Source: Rossellomorea orangium
GTDB taxonomy: Bacteria > Bacillota > Bacilli > Bacillales > Bacillaceae_B
Assembly (NCBI RefSeq): GCF_019334305.1
Contig: NZ_JAHWGH010000013.1
Coordinates: 61,527-125,526 of the forward strand
Direction of reading: 5' to 3'
DNA: 64,000 bases
Numbering within the stretch: the stretch's first letter is position 1; every line of letters starts with the position of its first letter. Both the position numbers and the translations under genes were made by a program. The notes beneath the pieces are model-generated. The model was not told the DNA's origin. It did no database searches and saw nothing but the letters and a program-made list of their open reading frames with translations. Below are positions 34,801-43,109 of the stretch, piece after piece.

Positions 34801-36771
34801 CTATAAATATTTATCAAACCAATCGACAATCTCCTGTAACCGGGCTTCCCGCAAGGATGGCTTTCCAGTCCGGGACAGATGATGGTTGGATTCCGGGAAA
34901 CGAACGAATCTAGCCTCTTTTTTCTCCCGCTTTAATGCTATGAAAAGCTGTTCAGCCTGCTCGATCGGGCAGCGGTAGTCATTTTCGCTGTGAAGAATCA
35001 ATAGAGGTGTGTTCATATTCTTCACGTAAGCGAGTGGTGAGTGCTTCCAGAGGGTTTCAATATCGCCAAGATCACTTTGGATCTGCCACTCAGAGAAATA
35101 GTAACCGATATCACTGACTCCGTAAAAGCTGATCCAGTTACTGATGGAACGCTGGGTCACTGCCGCTTTAAATCTGTCGCTGTGACCGATGATCCAGTTG
35201 GTCATGAAGCCACCATAGCTTCCACCGGTTACGCCCAGGCGATTTTCATCAATGAAAGGATATTCCTCCAGGGCATAATCCACTGCTCGCATGATATCTT
35301 CGTAATCTCCTCCTCCGTAGTCACCCCTCACAGCATCGACGAACTCCTGGCCATAGCCATGACTGCCACGTGGATTAACATATAAGACAACATACCCGCT
35401 GTTCGAGAGCACCTGAAATTCATGAAAGAACGTATTCCCGTACATCGTATGCGGGCCGCCATGTATTTCAACGATCAGCGGATATTTCTTTCCTTCCTCA
35501 AATCCTGCCGGTTTCATGATCCAGCCTTGTACCGGCCAATCATTCGCCCCTCGGAACATGAAAGATTCCGGAGATGACACGTCACGGTCTGCCAGCCAAA
35601 CTCCGTTCACATCGGTGACTTTGGTCAGCTCTCCTGTCGGTACGTGGAGCGTATACAATTCACCGGGCTCTGCCGGTTTGCTCATTGAAAGCAGGATGGT
35701 TTGGCGATCTGAATCCAAGTCGAACCCATAGACGTGCTGCTCTTCCTGTAAGAGTGCAGGATAGATTGCTCCTTCTTTATGTGCATAATAAAGGATCGTA
35801 TTTCCCGCATCGGATGCCAGGAAATAAAAGCTTTCATTGTCATTTGACCACTTGATTCCCGTTTGGGCCGTGCCCTGGATGCTATCGCTATTAAGATAAT
35901 CCCCTACAGGAACGTCCATCCCTTCTGTCAGGCAAACGGAGTGCCCCGTTGAAATCTCATGAATCCATATCTTATTGTGCGTAGCGTTCTCATATTCACG
36001 ATTATGGCCTATATAGGCCAGATGCCTGCAGTCCGGGGACCAGCTTGCTTCTCCGTAGTATCCCGGCTCCCCATTGATCTGCTTATACTCTTTTGTTTCA
36101 AGGTGAAAAATATATAAATCGGACTGAAAGGAGAAATCCCTGTCCTCATTCTTGTCTGTTGAAAAGGCAAGATAGTTTCCATCCGGGGACCATGAGTGAA
36201 GGGTATAATCATTTTCATCATCGGTGACTCTTCTCACTTCCTTCGTCCCCAGGTCCACAACTGCTATTTGAGCATAACGGTCATCATCAAAACCGCGATC
36301 ATCACTTTTGTATTTCATACTGGTTGTAGCGAATGGTTTTAGCTTTTCCTCTTTGACTCTCTTTAGATCGGATGCCTCCCCTTTCTCTAATCGAATGGAA
36401 AGGGCAATTCTCCCCCCGCAAGGAGACCAGACGGGACTTGAAACCCCATTCGGACAGTTTGTGACCGCCTCTGCCTCCCCGCCATTCCGACTAAGCAGAT
36501 AAAGCTGATTGACTCCGGACCGATTGGAGATGAAAGCGATACTCCTGCCATCAGGTGACCATCTCGGTGATGAAATTTTCTGTTCGCCAAATGTCCATTG
36601 ACGGGTGGACTGATCTTTCAAAATGATGCTATGTAAGGAGGAAAAATATTCATTTTCTTCTTCATCCAGGATGGTTTGGACAAAGACAGCCTCTTCCCCA
36701 CTTGGAGAAAGCCTTGGATCGGATACGGCCTTTAATTCATAAAGATCTTTTATTGTAACCCCTGTCTTCAT
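34801..36771 (-). CDS. yuxL: S9 family prolyl oligopeptidase / acylaminoacyl peptidase (YuxL)
   Basis: The 656-residue protein has an N-terminal beta-propeller of WD40-like repeats (pieces such as SPRWSPDGRSIAF and SSPVWSPCGGRIAL). The C-terminal alpha/beta-hydrolase has the nucleophile in VTGGSYGGFMTNW, the acid in LILHSENDYRCP and the His in PESNHHLSRTG. Length and layout match YuxL. It should cleave short peptides or N-acylated residues in the cytoplasm. No operon partner is seen. Confidence 0.88.
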   Translation of the reverse strand: MKTGVTIKDLYELKAVSDPRLSPSGEEAVFVQTILDEEENEYFSSLHSIILKDQSTRQWTFGEQKISSPRWSPDGRSIAFISNRSGVNQLYLLSRNGGEAEAVTNCPNGVSSPVWSPCGGRIALSIRLEKGEASDLKRVKEEKLKPFATTSMKYKSDDRGFDDDRYAQIAVVDLGTKEVRRVTDDENDYTLHSWSPDGNYLAFSTDKNEDRDFSFQSDLYIFHLETKEYKQINGEPGYYGEASWSPDCRHLAYIGHNREYENATHNKIWIHEISTGHSVCLTEGMDVPVGDYLNSDSIQGTAQTGIKWSNDNESFYFLASDAGNTILYYAHKEGAIYPALLQEEQHVYGFDLDSDRQTILLSMSKPAEPGELYTLHVPTGELTKVTDVNGVWLADRDVSSPESFMFRGANDWPVQGWIMKPAGFEEGKKYPLIVEIHGGPHTMYGNTFFHEFQVLSNSGYVVLYVNPRGSHGYGQEFVDAVRGDYGGGDYEDIMRAVDYALEEYPFIDENRLGVTGGSYGGFMTNWIIGHSDRFKAAVTQRSISNWISFYGVSDIGYYFSEWQIQSDLGDIETLWKHSPLAYVKNMNTPLLILHSENDYRCPIEQAEQLFIALKREKKEARFVRFPESNHHLSRTGKPSLREARLQEIVDWFDKYL

Positions 36772-36898
36772 GATTTTGCACCTTCCTTTCTATCTGTATT
36801 TTTTATTAATTCGACACTGACAACCTTTTCCCTTCACGGATAAAAACCTGCATTCCCCTTCATAATAGAAACAAATTCAAATTCTACAACTTTCCCTA

Positions 36899-36927
36899 TT
36901 GAAAGTAAATTGAAATCAACGTAAAAT
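36899..36927 (+). promoter_or_regulatory. Sigma-A-type promoter of the yhjD-like gene
   Basis: TTGAAA (36899-36904), a 17-bp spacer and TAAAAT (36922-36927) give a good vegetative promoter about 50 bp before the ATG at 36977. Confidence 0.6.
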
Positions 36928-36934
36928 AAAATCA

Positions 36935-36948
36935 CGAACGTATGTTCT
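36935..36948 (+). promoter_or_regulatory. LexA (DinR) box at the yhjD-like promoter
   Basis: CGAACGTATGTTCT contains GAAC-N4-GTTC with centre GTAT, matching the Bacillus LexA consensus CGAACRNRYGTTC. It covers the expected transcription start just downstream of the -10. SOS control is inferred from this site. Confidence 0.7.
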
Positions 36949-36976
36949 GTATAAAAATGAAAAGGAGTCTTTTCAT

Positions 36977-37366
36977 ATGACAAGAATCCCGGAGAACGAT
37001 CGGAATATTTTGGAACAGGCGATCTATCTGCCCATGGTACTGACGATTTTGAATCGTGACCTGCAAATCGTCGACAGCAGTCCCTTTAAATTAAAACGTC
37101 CGTATTTAGAGATGATCGAGGAGACGATGAAGGTCATTCAAGGAGAACTCGCCCACGTTAAGAAATATATGAGGACAAATAAGATGAAGGTTGAACGTAT
37201 GCAATCGGATGATGCATTCACGATGTATATGTTTCTGTATAAGGGATATGAAGAACACCATAATTATTTCAATCCACGCCTTCGTAACCGGGTCGAGGAC
37301 TTGATGAGACACTATTTGTACCGCCGATTCACAGAATCAAAGACTGATACAACAAAAGAAGCGTGA
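36977..37366 (+). CDS. yhjD: YhjD-like conserved protein, possibly SOS-controlled
   Basis: The 129-residue soluble protein begins MTRIPENDRNILEQAIYLPM. It has a helical central part and the conserved-looking segment YKGYEEHHNYFNPRLRNRVE near residue 90. I recall a similar B. subtilis protein, YhjD, of unknown function, in the same neighbourhood. AAAAGGAG lies 9 bp before the ATG. The promoter overlaps a LexA box, suggesting DNA-damage induction. No known catalytic motif is visible. Confidence 0.7.
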   Translation: MTRIPENDRNILEQAIYLPMVLTILNRDLQIVDSSPFKLKRPYLEMIEETMKVIQGELAHVKKYMRTNKMKVERMQSDDAFTMYMFLYKGYEEHHNYFNPRLRNRVEDLMRHYLYRRFTESKTDTTKEA

Positions 37367-37381
37367 TGCTCTGCTCACGCG
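37361..37381. terminator. Short terminator between yhjD-like and comK
   Basis: GCGTGA and TCACGC pair around an 8-base loop and include both stop codons of the convergent genes. T-rich bases follow on the minus strand. The stem is short, so efficiency is uncertain. Confidence 0.5.
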
Positions 37382-37944
37382 TCGGTTTTGTGGATATGTC
37401 GATTCAAATAAAATGTCTTTACATGATTCGTTTCGGTCTGGACCTTAGTGTTATATTTACTCTCCATTTCTGCGATTCGCTGTGTGTAGGCAATTCGTAA
37501 ATCCGAGGTGCGGAGCATTTGATTTTCAAAGGAACTGTATGAAATGGGAACCGTGCAGGATTCATTGTTTTGAAGGAAGATCCGTGTTGATCCATTTGTC
37601 AATCGCTCATATCCCCGGACATGGGAGTGGGAGATCCAGGCACATTCCTGCTTCACTGGAGATGATGTTGGGAATAGATAAATGAACATATCAGGATTAA
37701 CCATGATGGGGGCTTTGTAGATGATACCCGTAAGTTTTTTCGTTCCTTCTTTCCTGCCTTCATAAGAGCAGCCAAAGAATTCGCAGCTTTTCTTCAGGAT
37801 ATCAAAAGGCTTGAACGGAGAGATCAATACGTCATCTACCTCTATTATTTTCGTAAATGTCCTGGCACCGTACTCCATAGGCTGAAGGATCATCGTATGG
37901 GGATTTACTTCATATTCTTCTATAATTCGAGATTTTTCTCTCAT
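37375..37944 (-). CDS. comK: ComK competence transcription factor
   Basis: The 189-residue protein begins MREKSRIIEEYEVNPHTMIL. ComK-family segments are clear: SCEFFGCSYEGRKEGT, APIMVNPDMFIYLFPT, CAWISHSHV and VPISYSSFENQMLRTSDLR. ComK activates DNA-uptake and recombination genes at AAAA-N5-TTTT boxes. The start at 37944 is preferred over 37974 because GGAGGCG lies 6 bp upstream. The C-terminus is diverged from that of B. subtilis, where MecA/ClpC recognition occurs. It is divergent from yhzC, as in B. subtilis. Confidence 0.93.
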   Translation of the reverse strand: MREKSRIIEEYEVNPHTMILQPMEYGARTFTKIIEVDDVLISPFKPFDILKKSCEFFGCSYEGRKEGTKKLTGIIYKAPIMVNPDMFIYLFPTSSPVKQECAWISHSHVRGYERLTNGSTRIFLQNNESCTVPISYSSFENQMLRTSDLRIAYTQRIAEMESKYNTKVQTETNHVKTFYLNRHIHKTDA

Positions 37945-37975
37945 AACATCGCCTCCATTTACATTTTTCTCCAAA

Positions 37976-38113
37976 ATGATACCACAAATTTCGAGGGTTG
38001 TCTTCTATATTTTTAAAAATTCTGAAATTAGTTAACCGCCATCATTATATGAATAAAAAATTATCTGAATATTTAATTTTTTAGTTGAATTTTTAATACT
38101 TACACCATATACT
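37976..38113. promoter_or_regulatory. A/T-rich divergent promoter region of comK and yhzC
   Basis: For yhzC, TTGAAT (38085-38090), 17 bp and TATACT (38108-38113) form a strong sigma-A promoter. For comK, TATCAT (37981-37976, minus) is a possible -10 with a weak -35. Between them are A and T tracts, including AATATTTAATTTT (38069-38081), a one-mismatch ComK-type box. ComK autoregulation is plausible but no perfect box pair was found. Confidence 0.5.
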
Positions 38114-38140
38114 AATAAAAAGAATTCAGGGGTGAGGTAT

Positions 38141-38380
38141 ATGGAAAGCAAAAAGTCCTATACAGAAATGATGAAAGCCGCCGCCGCCATTAACCGGAAG
38201 AAATCCGCTGAAAGAAGCGTAATGGAAATTTATATCGATATGGTGCTGCATGAAAGCATCCTTATGACACAAAAAACCAAACTCCTAACCGACATTGATG
38301 CCGCCCTGGATACTAAAGATAAAGTACTGTTCATGAAATTGTCTAAAGAATTAAATGAATTGAACATAAGCTGCGGATAA
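38141..38380 (+). CDS. yhzC: IDEAL-domain protein (YhzC-like)
   Basis: The 79-residue protein begins MESKKSYTEMMKAAAAIN. Its C-terminal half (about 30-76) resembles the IDEAL domain: AERSVMEIYIDMVLHESI followed by KLLTDIDAALDTKDKVLFMKLS in pieces. The start at 38141 is taken because AGGGGTGAGG immediately precedes it; an in-frame GTG at 38132 is inside that site. The equivalent gene is divergent from comK in B. subtilis. Function is unknown. Confidence 0.8.
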   Translation: MESKKSYTEMMKAAAAINRKKSAERSVMEIYIDMVLHESILMTQKTKLLTDIDAALDTKDKVLFMKLSKELNELNISCG

Positions 38381-38386
38381 TCATAA

Positions 38387-38424
38387 ATGGCTGACTCCAC
38401 TATCGAGTCAGCCATTCCCATTTT
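38387..38424 (+). terminator. Terminator of yhzC
   Basis: ATGGCTGACTC and GAGTCAGCCAT form a perfect 11-bp stem, followed by a weak T tract (TCCCATTTT). Confidence 0.75.
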
Positions 38425-38482
38425 AATGGACGGGCCATTTATACCTCTCTATGCATGACTTCTTCTCGATTGGTGAAACCTA

Positions 38483-39181
38483 ATGGTTAACTTGAATACG
38501 ATGGAGCGAATCACCTTGATCCTACTAATAAAAGTTTTGGTCCTTTATTTGATCACCATTGCGGCAATGAGGCTGATGGGAAAATCAACAATCGTACAAA
38601 TGACACCTTATGATCTCGTGGCCATCATCATTGTGGGGACGATTGCCTCTGAGCCATTGATCTCTACAAAGTTCTGGCCAACCATTGCAGCCCTCGTCTT
38701 TCTTGTAGGGCTTCACGTACTTTTCTCGTTTATGACGTTAAGTCAATGGGGGAACCGCTTCTTCCTTGGAGAACCGACTTTACTGATTAAAAACGGGGAA
38801 ATATTAGAAGATAACCTGGAGAAATCCAAGATCTCACTCATTCAATTAACATCCATCCTCAGATCCCAAGGGTACCCTAAAATATCAGACGTGGATTATG
38901 CGATGCTCGAACCCATCGGAGAAGTGAGCATCATTCCTAAAGTAGAGAATACCCCGGTTACCGTAGAGCATCTTAACTTAACGATCGACGACGAAGGGTT
39001 GCCGATTTCCGTCATTGTGGATGGTAAGATCCAAATAAGGAACCTGAGACTACTGGGAAAATCGAAAGAATGGTTGGAAACTCAACTAACCAACTCAAAT
39101 CTCCACCATAAAGATGTCATTTTCGCCTATATGACGGAAAAAGCAAAAAACCTGGTCATCAGCAAAAGAGAAAAGGCCTAG
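38483..39181 (+). CDS. DUF421 (YetF family) membrane protein
   Basis: The 232-residue protein has three hydrophobic segments in the first 85 residues and a cytoplasmic alpha/beta domain with GEPTLLIKNGEILEDNLEKS (about 95) and the DYAMLEPIGEVSII core. This is the YetF/YkjA/YrbG layout of Bacillus. Function is unknown; family members are often spore- or stress-associated. The ribosome binding site is weak (TTGGTGA). Confidence 0.83.
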   Translation: MVNLNTMERITLILLIKVLVLYLITIAAMRLMGKSTIVQMTPYDLVAIIIVGTIASEPLISTKFWPTIAALVFLVGLHVLFSFMTLSQWGNRFFLGEPTLLIKNGEILEDNLEKSKISLIQLTSILRSQGYPKISDVDYAMLEPIGEVSIIPKVENTPVTVEHLNLTIDDEGLPISVIVDGKIQIRNLRLLGKSKEWLETQLTNSNLHHKDVIFAYMTEKAKNLVISKREKA

Positions 39182-39198
39182 ACAAGGCCTTTTCTCTT
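39168..39198 (+). terminator. Terminator of the DUF421 gene
   Basis: GAGAAAAGGCCT and AGGCCTTTTCTC pair and include the stop codon of the gene. Confidence 0.7.
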
Positions 39199-39215
39199 CA
39201 TGCTCGCTTCAAGGT

Positions 39216-39536
39216 TCAATAAAAAAAATTCCCGTAAGCTTTTACCGTTAAATAGAGTGCAACCAAGGTATAGATAAAGGCTGTCCAGAATGAAATTGAA
39301 TGATAAAATTTCTTCTTTTTCTCTTTGATCATGTGTTGGAACCTTTGAAACCTATAACCATCTCCGTTTATATAGATGATAATCAACGTGACCATGATTC
39401 CAATCAGTAATGACCATTCCATAATCGGGCGACCCGTTTCAAGGTAACCAAAAAGTGGTAAACCCATTAACACAAGCATAGTGAAAACAATCTTGCTAAA
39501 CACCAACAACAGTTTTTGGTTTATGATTACTTCCAT
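39216..39536 (-). CDS. Small hypothetical membrane protein
   Basis: The 106-residue protein begins MEVIINQKLLLVFSKIVF and has three predicted membrane segments (about 8-28, 38-56 and 82-102) with a basic loop FQHMIKEKKKKFYHS between the last two. I do not recognise it firmly; the size and layout resemble DUF4181-type Bacillus proteins. The start at 39536 has GGAGAGGCGG upstream, while a longer frame from 39554 lacks such a site. It is convergent with the DUF421 gene. No function is assigned. Confidence 0.55.
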   Translation of the reverse strand: MEVIINQKLLLVFSKIVFTMLVLMGLPLFGYLETGRPIMEWSLLIGIMVTLIIIYINGDGYRFQRFQHMIKEKKKKFYHSISFWTAFIYTLVALYLTVKAYGNFFY

Positions 39537-39699
39537 CCCAAACCGCCTCTCCATCCGATTTTTTTAAAGAACCCAACTCCAATTAGTATTACTTATTTTA
39601 CCATAATAGTAATAATTTAGCGATAAATAATTTATTTAGTCTTTCTATTCTCACGGTAGATATGGTCGAGGTAGCCTTTCCCTATTCATTCAAATAGAT

Positions 39700-39734
39700 A
39701 AAAAAACCAAGTCAATTTAGACTTGGTTTTTTTA
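39700..39734 (-). terminator. Terminator of yhfN
   Basis: AAAAAACCAAGTC and GACTTGGTTTTTT form a stem around a 6-base loop immediately after the yhfN stop. Confidence 0.87.
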
Positions 39735-39735
39735 T

Positions 39736-41010
39736 TTACTCTTCTTTCTTTTCCGCTTCATATTCCTCAAGCATGGAAAGGCGCTCAAGCATGGTCGGAT
39801 GTCCGTATCGGAAGATCTTCACCAGAAGAGGCGGATTCACTTGGGATAATCCGACCTTTGATAACTTCTGGAAGGACGAAATGGCTGCTTCCTTTTCACC
39901 GGTCATTTCGATGGCATATCGATCTGCCCTCGTTTCCTGGTAACGTGAAATCCAGTTGCTGAGAGGACTGATCGTGAACAATAGCATAGATGTAATCATT
40001 AAGAATAATGGTAAAGAGCTTAGGTTCGAGACCTTTGATACTTTGAGATTATCTTTATGGTTTGCCACAATTCCCCTCATCAGCTTGGACGTCAGGAACA
40101 GACCGAAAAAGGATAAAACGAGATAAATCCCGATGCCTATATAGATATGCTTCTCTACGTAATGAGCCATTTCATGGGCCATGACAAAGAGGATTTCTTC
40201 ATCTGTCAATTTATCCAGGGTCGTATCCCAAAGGACGATCCTTGAATTCGATCCAACACCGGTAACGTAGGCGTTCAGTGAGTTGGTCTTTGCCGACATA
40301 TCGACTTCAAACACATGGTCTGCAGGAATATCCGCCCTGTCTGCAAGAGTCAGGATCTGTTCTTCCAACGCTTTATCCTTCAAAGGATAAAAGTCATTGT
40401 ACAGAGGATCGATCAGGACAGGCTGAACGAACATCATGAAAATCGTGAACGGGACGGATAAAGCCCAGGCAGCGAGCCACCAGCGCTCTTTAAACCGTTT
40501 CATCAGGGCATACAGGACCGATACAATGATGAACATGAGAAGATAATTCACCCAGAAGTCCGTTATTTCATCTTTCATCCACATTGAAAACGTCTGAGTG
40601 GAAATGTTGTAGCTCTTTGAAATCTTATACGAAATATACTGCAATGGAAAAATCGCAACAAAAGAAGCGATCGATAGCCAGAACAAGTAAATGGCCGTTT
40701 GAAGGAACCCATTCTTCACGGTCCCCCTCGCCCATTTCTCAAACAGCCGTGATACCCCGAGTATCAGTATCAAGAAATAAAATAGCCATTCATATGGAGT
40801 GGAAAGAAAGAACAAAAGATTCTTGATCTTTGAAAAATCCTCACTCAACATGATTTCTTTATTATTCATGAAAGTGGCTGGATCCGCACTACTTCCCTTA
40901 TACATTTCGGGTAAAGTGGAATCTGCCAGGAAAAATAAGTATACATATAAAAATAAGCCTAATAGCATATATGCCAGTATCGACCTCAGCGCCCATTTTC
41001 TAGCCAACAT
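39736..41010 (-). CDS. yhfN: M48 family zinc metalloprotease (YhfN, Ste24-like)
   Basis: The 424-residue polytopic membrane protease has the zinc motif in FVMAHEMAHYVEKHIY (HExxH), a downstream Glu in RYQETRADRYAIEM, and about six hydrophobic segments. This matches CAAX-type Ste24/YhfN proteases, which cleave near membranes. The DPLYNDFYPL segment is also typical. It stands alone between a terminator and a 283-bp gap (41011-41293) that holds only the azlD terminator and no credible gene. Confidence 0.88.
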   Translation of the reverse strand: MLARKWALRSILAYMLLGLFLYVYLFFLADSTLPEMYKGSSADPATFMNNKEIMLSEDFSKIKNLLFFLSTPYEWLFYFLILILGVSRLFEKWARGTVKNGFLQTAIYLFWLSIASFVAIFPLQYISYKISKSYNISTQTFSMWMKDEITDFWVNYLLMFIIVSVLYALMKRFKERWWLAAWALSVPFTIFMMFVQPVLIDPLYNDFYPLKDKALEEQILTLADRADIPADHVFEVDMSAKTNSLNAYVTGVGSNSRIVLWDTTLDKLTDEEILFVMAHEMAHYVEKHIYIGIGIYLVLSFFGLFLTSKLMRGIVANHKDNLKVSKVSNLSSLPLFLMITSMLLFTISPLSNWISRYQETRADRYAIEMTGEKEAAISSFQKLSKVGLSQVNPPLLVKIFRYGHPTMLERLSMLEEYEAEKKEE

Positions 41011-41256
41011 ACTTCCTCCCTTCTAGTCTTCATTACTATATGTAATACCCTGTCCAAAGTTTTAGAACCTAAACACGGACGGTGAGTGAAATGGTGCTGT
41101 TCGTGCGTGGAAAATCGTTTGACTGCCGTTCTGGTGGGTACGTGCCACATATTCAACTTCTTTGCCATATCTTCATTATATCTACCGAATTAACATTTTA
41201 TCGGCCATTTTTATTATTTATCTGCAGCTCTACAAAATAGGACGACCATGCTCAAG

Positions 41257-41285
41257 AAAAAAAGCCACGATTCAAATCGTGACCA
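41257..41285 (-). terminator. Terminator of azlCD
   Basis: GGTCACGATT and AATCGTGGC pair on the minus strand, followed by seven T. Confidence 0.82.
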
Positions 41286-41293
41286 ATAATCTT

Positions 41294-41605
41294 TTACATT
41301 AAGAGAACTGAATACAAAGACAAAACAGAAATCGCCCCGATCACCACAAGGATGACGTTTGCTCCCAAAAAAGCGATCCCAAAGGCAGCCACCGTTCCTA
41401 CCACTCCAAATAGGAGATTTCCTTCCTGAATCAACAAAATGCTCGGAAAGATCAGCGCACCCAATACGGCGAATGGGACATTTCGCAAAACCCCTTGAAG
41501 AAATGGAGGAAGTTCTTTCCCTTTAAACACGATGAAAGGAAGCATTCTCGGGATGTAGGTGACAATGGCCATCCCCAGGATCATCCATACAATCGCACTA
41601 TTCAT
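41294..41605 (-). CDS. azlD: AzlD family branched-chain amino acid export subunit
   Basis: The 103-residue protein has four hydrophobic segments and the AzlD pattern YIPRMLPFIVFKGKELPPF near residue 18. AzlCD proteins export branched-chain amino acids or analogues in Bacillus. It overlaps the azlC stop by 8 bp and ends at a terminator. Function is inferred from family and pairing. Confidence 0.87.
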   Translation of the reverse strand: MNSAIVWMILGMAIVTYIPRMLPFIVFKGKELPPFLQGVLRNVPFAVLGALIFPSILLIQEGNLLFGVVGTVAAFGIAFLGANVILVVIGAISVLSLYSVLLM

Positions 41606-42320
41606 CCGCTCTTCCTCCTCTCTTCATCATGTCCACTACCTCCACGATAACGGCTGAAACAATCGTAGCTGTCACGATCGACCATCCGTTTGAAAGATTA
41701 GTGGTAAACAGGAGGATGCTATTCAGAGCACCCGCCACCACGGCCAAAAACGTGACCTTGACACTTTTTTTCATGGAAGGAACGAGCAGCCCGACAAACA
41801 TGGCGTACAGAGCGATCGTCATACTGGCCTGAAGGAATTCCGGCAGAATTTCCCCGATGAAATATCCTACCCCCGAGTTCACGACCCAGCTCCCGTAAGA
41901 AATGAGCATGACTCCAACGGCAAACCCCGTCCGTACCTTCCCCTCTTTGACACTGATCACCGTAAACGTTTCATCCGTGATACCAAACGCATAGAAAAGC
42001 TTTTTAAACAAACGGTCTTCCTCAAGCTTCTCACTTAACGATGCAGACATGAGAAAGTGACGAATATTGACGATGAACGTGGTCAGAATGATCTCGATGA
42101 TTCCGGTGCCGACCGCAATCAAACTCAATGATATGTACTGAGCGGCACCAGCAAACACGAGCATACTCATCATGACCGTTTCCGTAACGGTCAGTCCGGT
42201 TGTACGTGCCAATAAACCAAACGTAAGGGCCACCGGCATGTATCCAATGGCTATACTAAGACCGCCCTGCAGGCCAAGGCGAAAATCACTCACTTTTTTT
42301 GTAGAAAGAAGTGCCTCCAT
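41598..42320 (-). CDS. azlC: AzlC family branched-chain amino acid exporter
   Basis: The 240-residue membrane protein contains GLSIAIGYMPVALTFGLLA, MSMLVFAGAAQYISLSLIA and IRHFLMSASLSEKL, all typical of AzlC. About six to seven hydrophobic segments are visible. With AzlD it should form an exporter. It is divergent from the XRE-cupin regulator gene with 103 bp between starts, suggesting local control. Confidence 0.88.
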   Translation of the reverse strand: MEALLSTKKVSDFRLGLQGGLSIAIGYMPVALTFGLLARTTGLTVTETVMMSMLVFAGAAQYISLSLIAVGTGIIEIILTTFIVNIRHFLMSASLSEKLEEDRLFKKLFYAFGITDETFTVISVKEGKVRTGFAVGVMLISYGSWVVNSGVGYFIGEILPEFLQASMTIALYAMFVGLLVPSMKKSVKVTFLAVVAGALNSILLFTTNLSNGWSIVTATIVSAVIVEVVDMMKRGGRADE

Positions 42321-42364
42321 CCTCTCACATCCTTTATAATAGAAGTCATTACTGTTTTAATTTT

Positions 42365-42405
42365 TTGATAATTTATTATATTATACATATAGACGTTATA
42401 GTATA
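42365..42405 (+). promoter_or_regulatory. Promoter and operator-like palindrome of the XRE-cupin gene
   Basis: TTGATA (42365-42370), 17 bp and TATAGA (42388-42393) form a sigma-A-type promoter. The -10 lies inside an imperfect palindrome, TATACATATA-GACGT-TATAGTATA (42382-42405), between azlC and the regulator. Autoregulation and azlCD control are inferred. Confidence 0.5.
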
Positions 42406-42423
42406 CAAGAGGAGTTTTTGAGT

Positions 42424-42981
42424 ATGGAACATTTCCCGATTCAAATTGGCGACAACATTAGGAAAATACGAAGAGAGCGGGGATTCAGCCTTGAACAGAT
42501 GGCTGAACGAACCGGAGTAAGTAAGGCTATGATCGGTCAAATTGAACGAGGCGACTCAAACCCAACGGTTGCGATACTCTGGAAAATTGCCAATGGCTTG
42601 AAGGTTTCCTTCTCTTCCCTGATTGAAAAGCCGAGCAATCAAGTCTCCATTATTCACTATGAAGACGTACAACCTGTACTTGAAGATGACGGCAATTATA
42701 TCGTATATCCCATCTTCCCATTCGATCCATTAAAAAAATGGGAAAGCTACCGGGTGGAGATGAAGCCTGGATGCGCCTATCGGAATGAAGGACATTCGAA
42801 AGGTGTAGAAGAATACATCACTGTCCTATCGGGAAGCATCATCCTGAAGTTAGCTGAAGAAAAGTATGTATTACCGGCAGGTAGCTCGATACGCTTTGCA
42901 GCCGACTCGGGTCATGAATATACCAATGAGTCGGATCAAGAGGCAATATGCCAGATGGTCATTTATTATGGGGAGGGATAA
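42424..42981 (+). CDS. XRE-family regulator with C-terminal cupin
   Basis: The 185-residue protein has an N-terminal helix-turn-helix (NIRKIRRERGFSLEQMAERT and SKAMIGQIERGDSNPT, about residues 10-55) and a C-terminal cupin domain (about 105-180, with GHSKGVEEYITVLSGSI). Such regulators sense a small ligand in the cupin barrel. ATG at 42424 is 9 bp from AAGAGGAG; a TTG at 42418 is too close. It is divergent from azlCD and probably regulates it. The ligand is unknown. Confidence 0.87.
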   Translation: MEHFPIQIGDNIRKIRRERGFSLEQMAERTGVSKAMIGQIERGDSNPTVAILWKIANGLKVSFSSLIEKPSNQVSIIHYEDVQPVLEDDGNYIVYPIFPFDPLKKWESYRVEMKPGCAYRNEGHSKGVEEYITVLSGSIILKLAEEKYVLPAGSSIRFAADSGHEYTNESDQEAICQMVIYYGEG

Positions 42982-42992
42982 TGGACGGTCAT

Positions 42993-43035
42993 AAAAGCTG
43001 TCACGGTGTGGGGTTCCACACCGTGACAGCTTTTT
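42993..43035 (+). terminator. Strong terminator of the XRE-cupin gene
   Basis: AGCTGTCACGGTGTGG and CCACACCGTGACAGCT form a perfect 16-bp stem with a GGTT loop, followed by five T. Confidence 0.93.
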
Positions 43036-43109
43036 CTCTGTTCATTTCGTGGCAAATTGTGCAACAGGCCAATATACTATTACATCATTAATAAAATGGA
43101 GAGGAGAAA

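Noticed and set aside
38106..38114. CATATACTA upstream of yhzC as a sigma-K -10
   Set aside because: It matches CATANNNTA but has no AC at 16-17 bp, and the same bases form a better sigma-A promoter with TTGAAT.
43071..43079. AATATACTA upstream of the cotH-like gene as a sigma-K -10
   Set aside because: One mismatch in the -10 and no AC at the right distance, although the gene type would suit sigma-K control.
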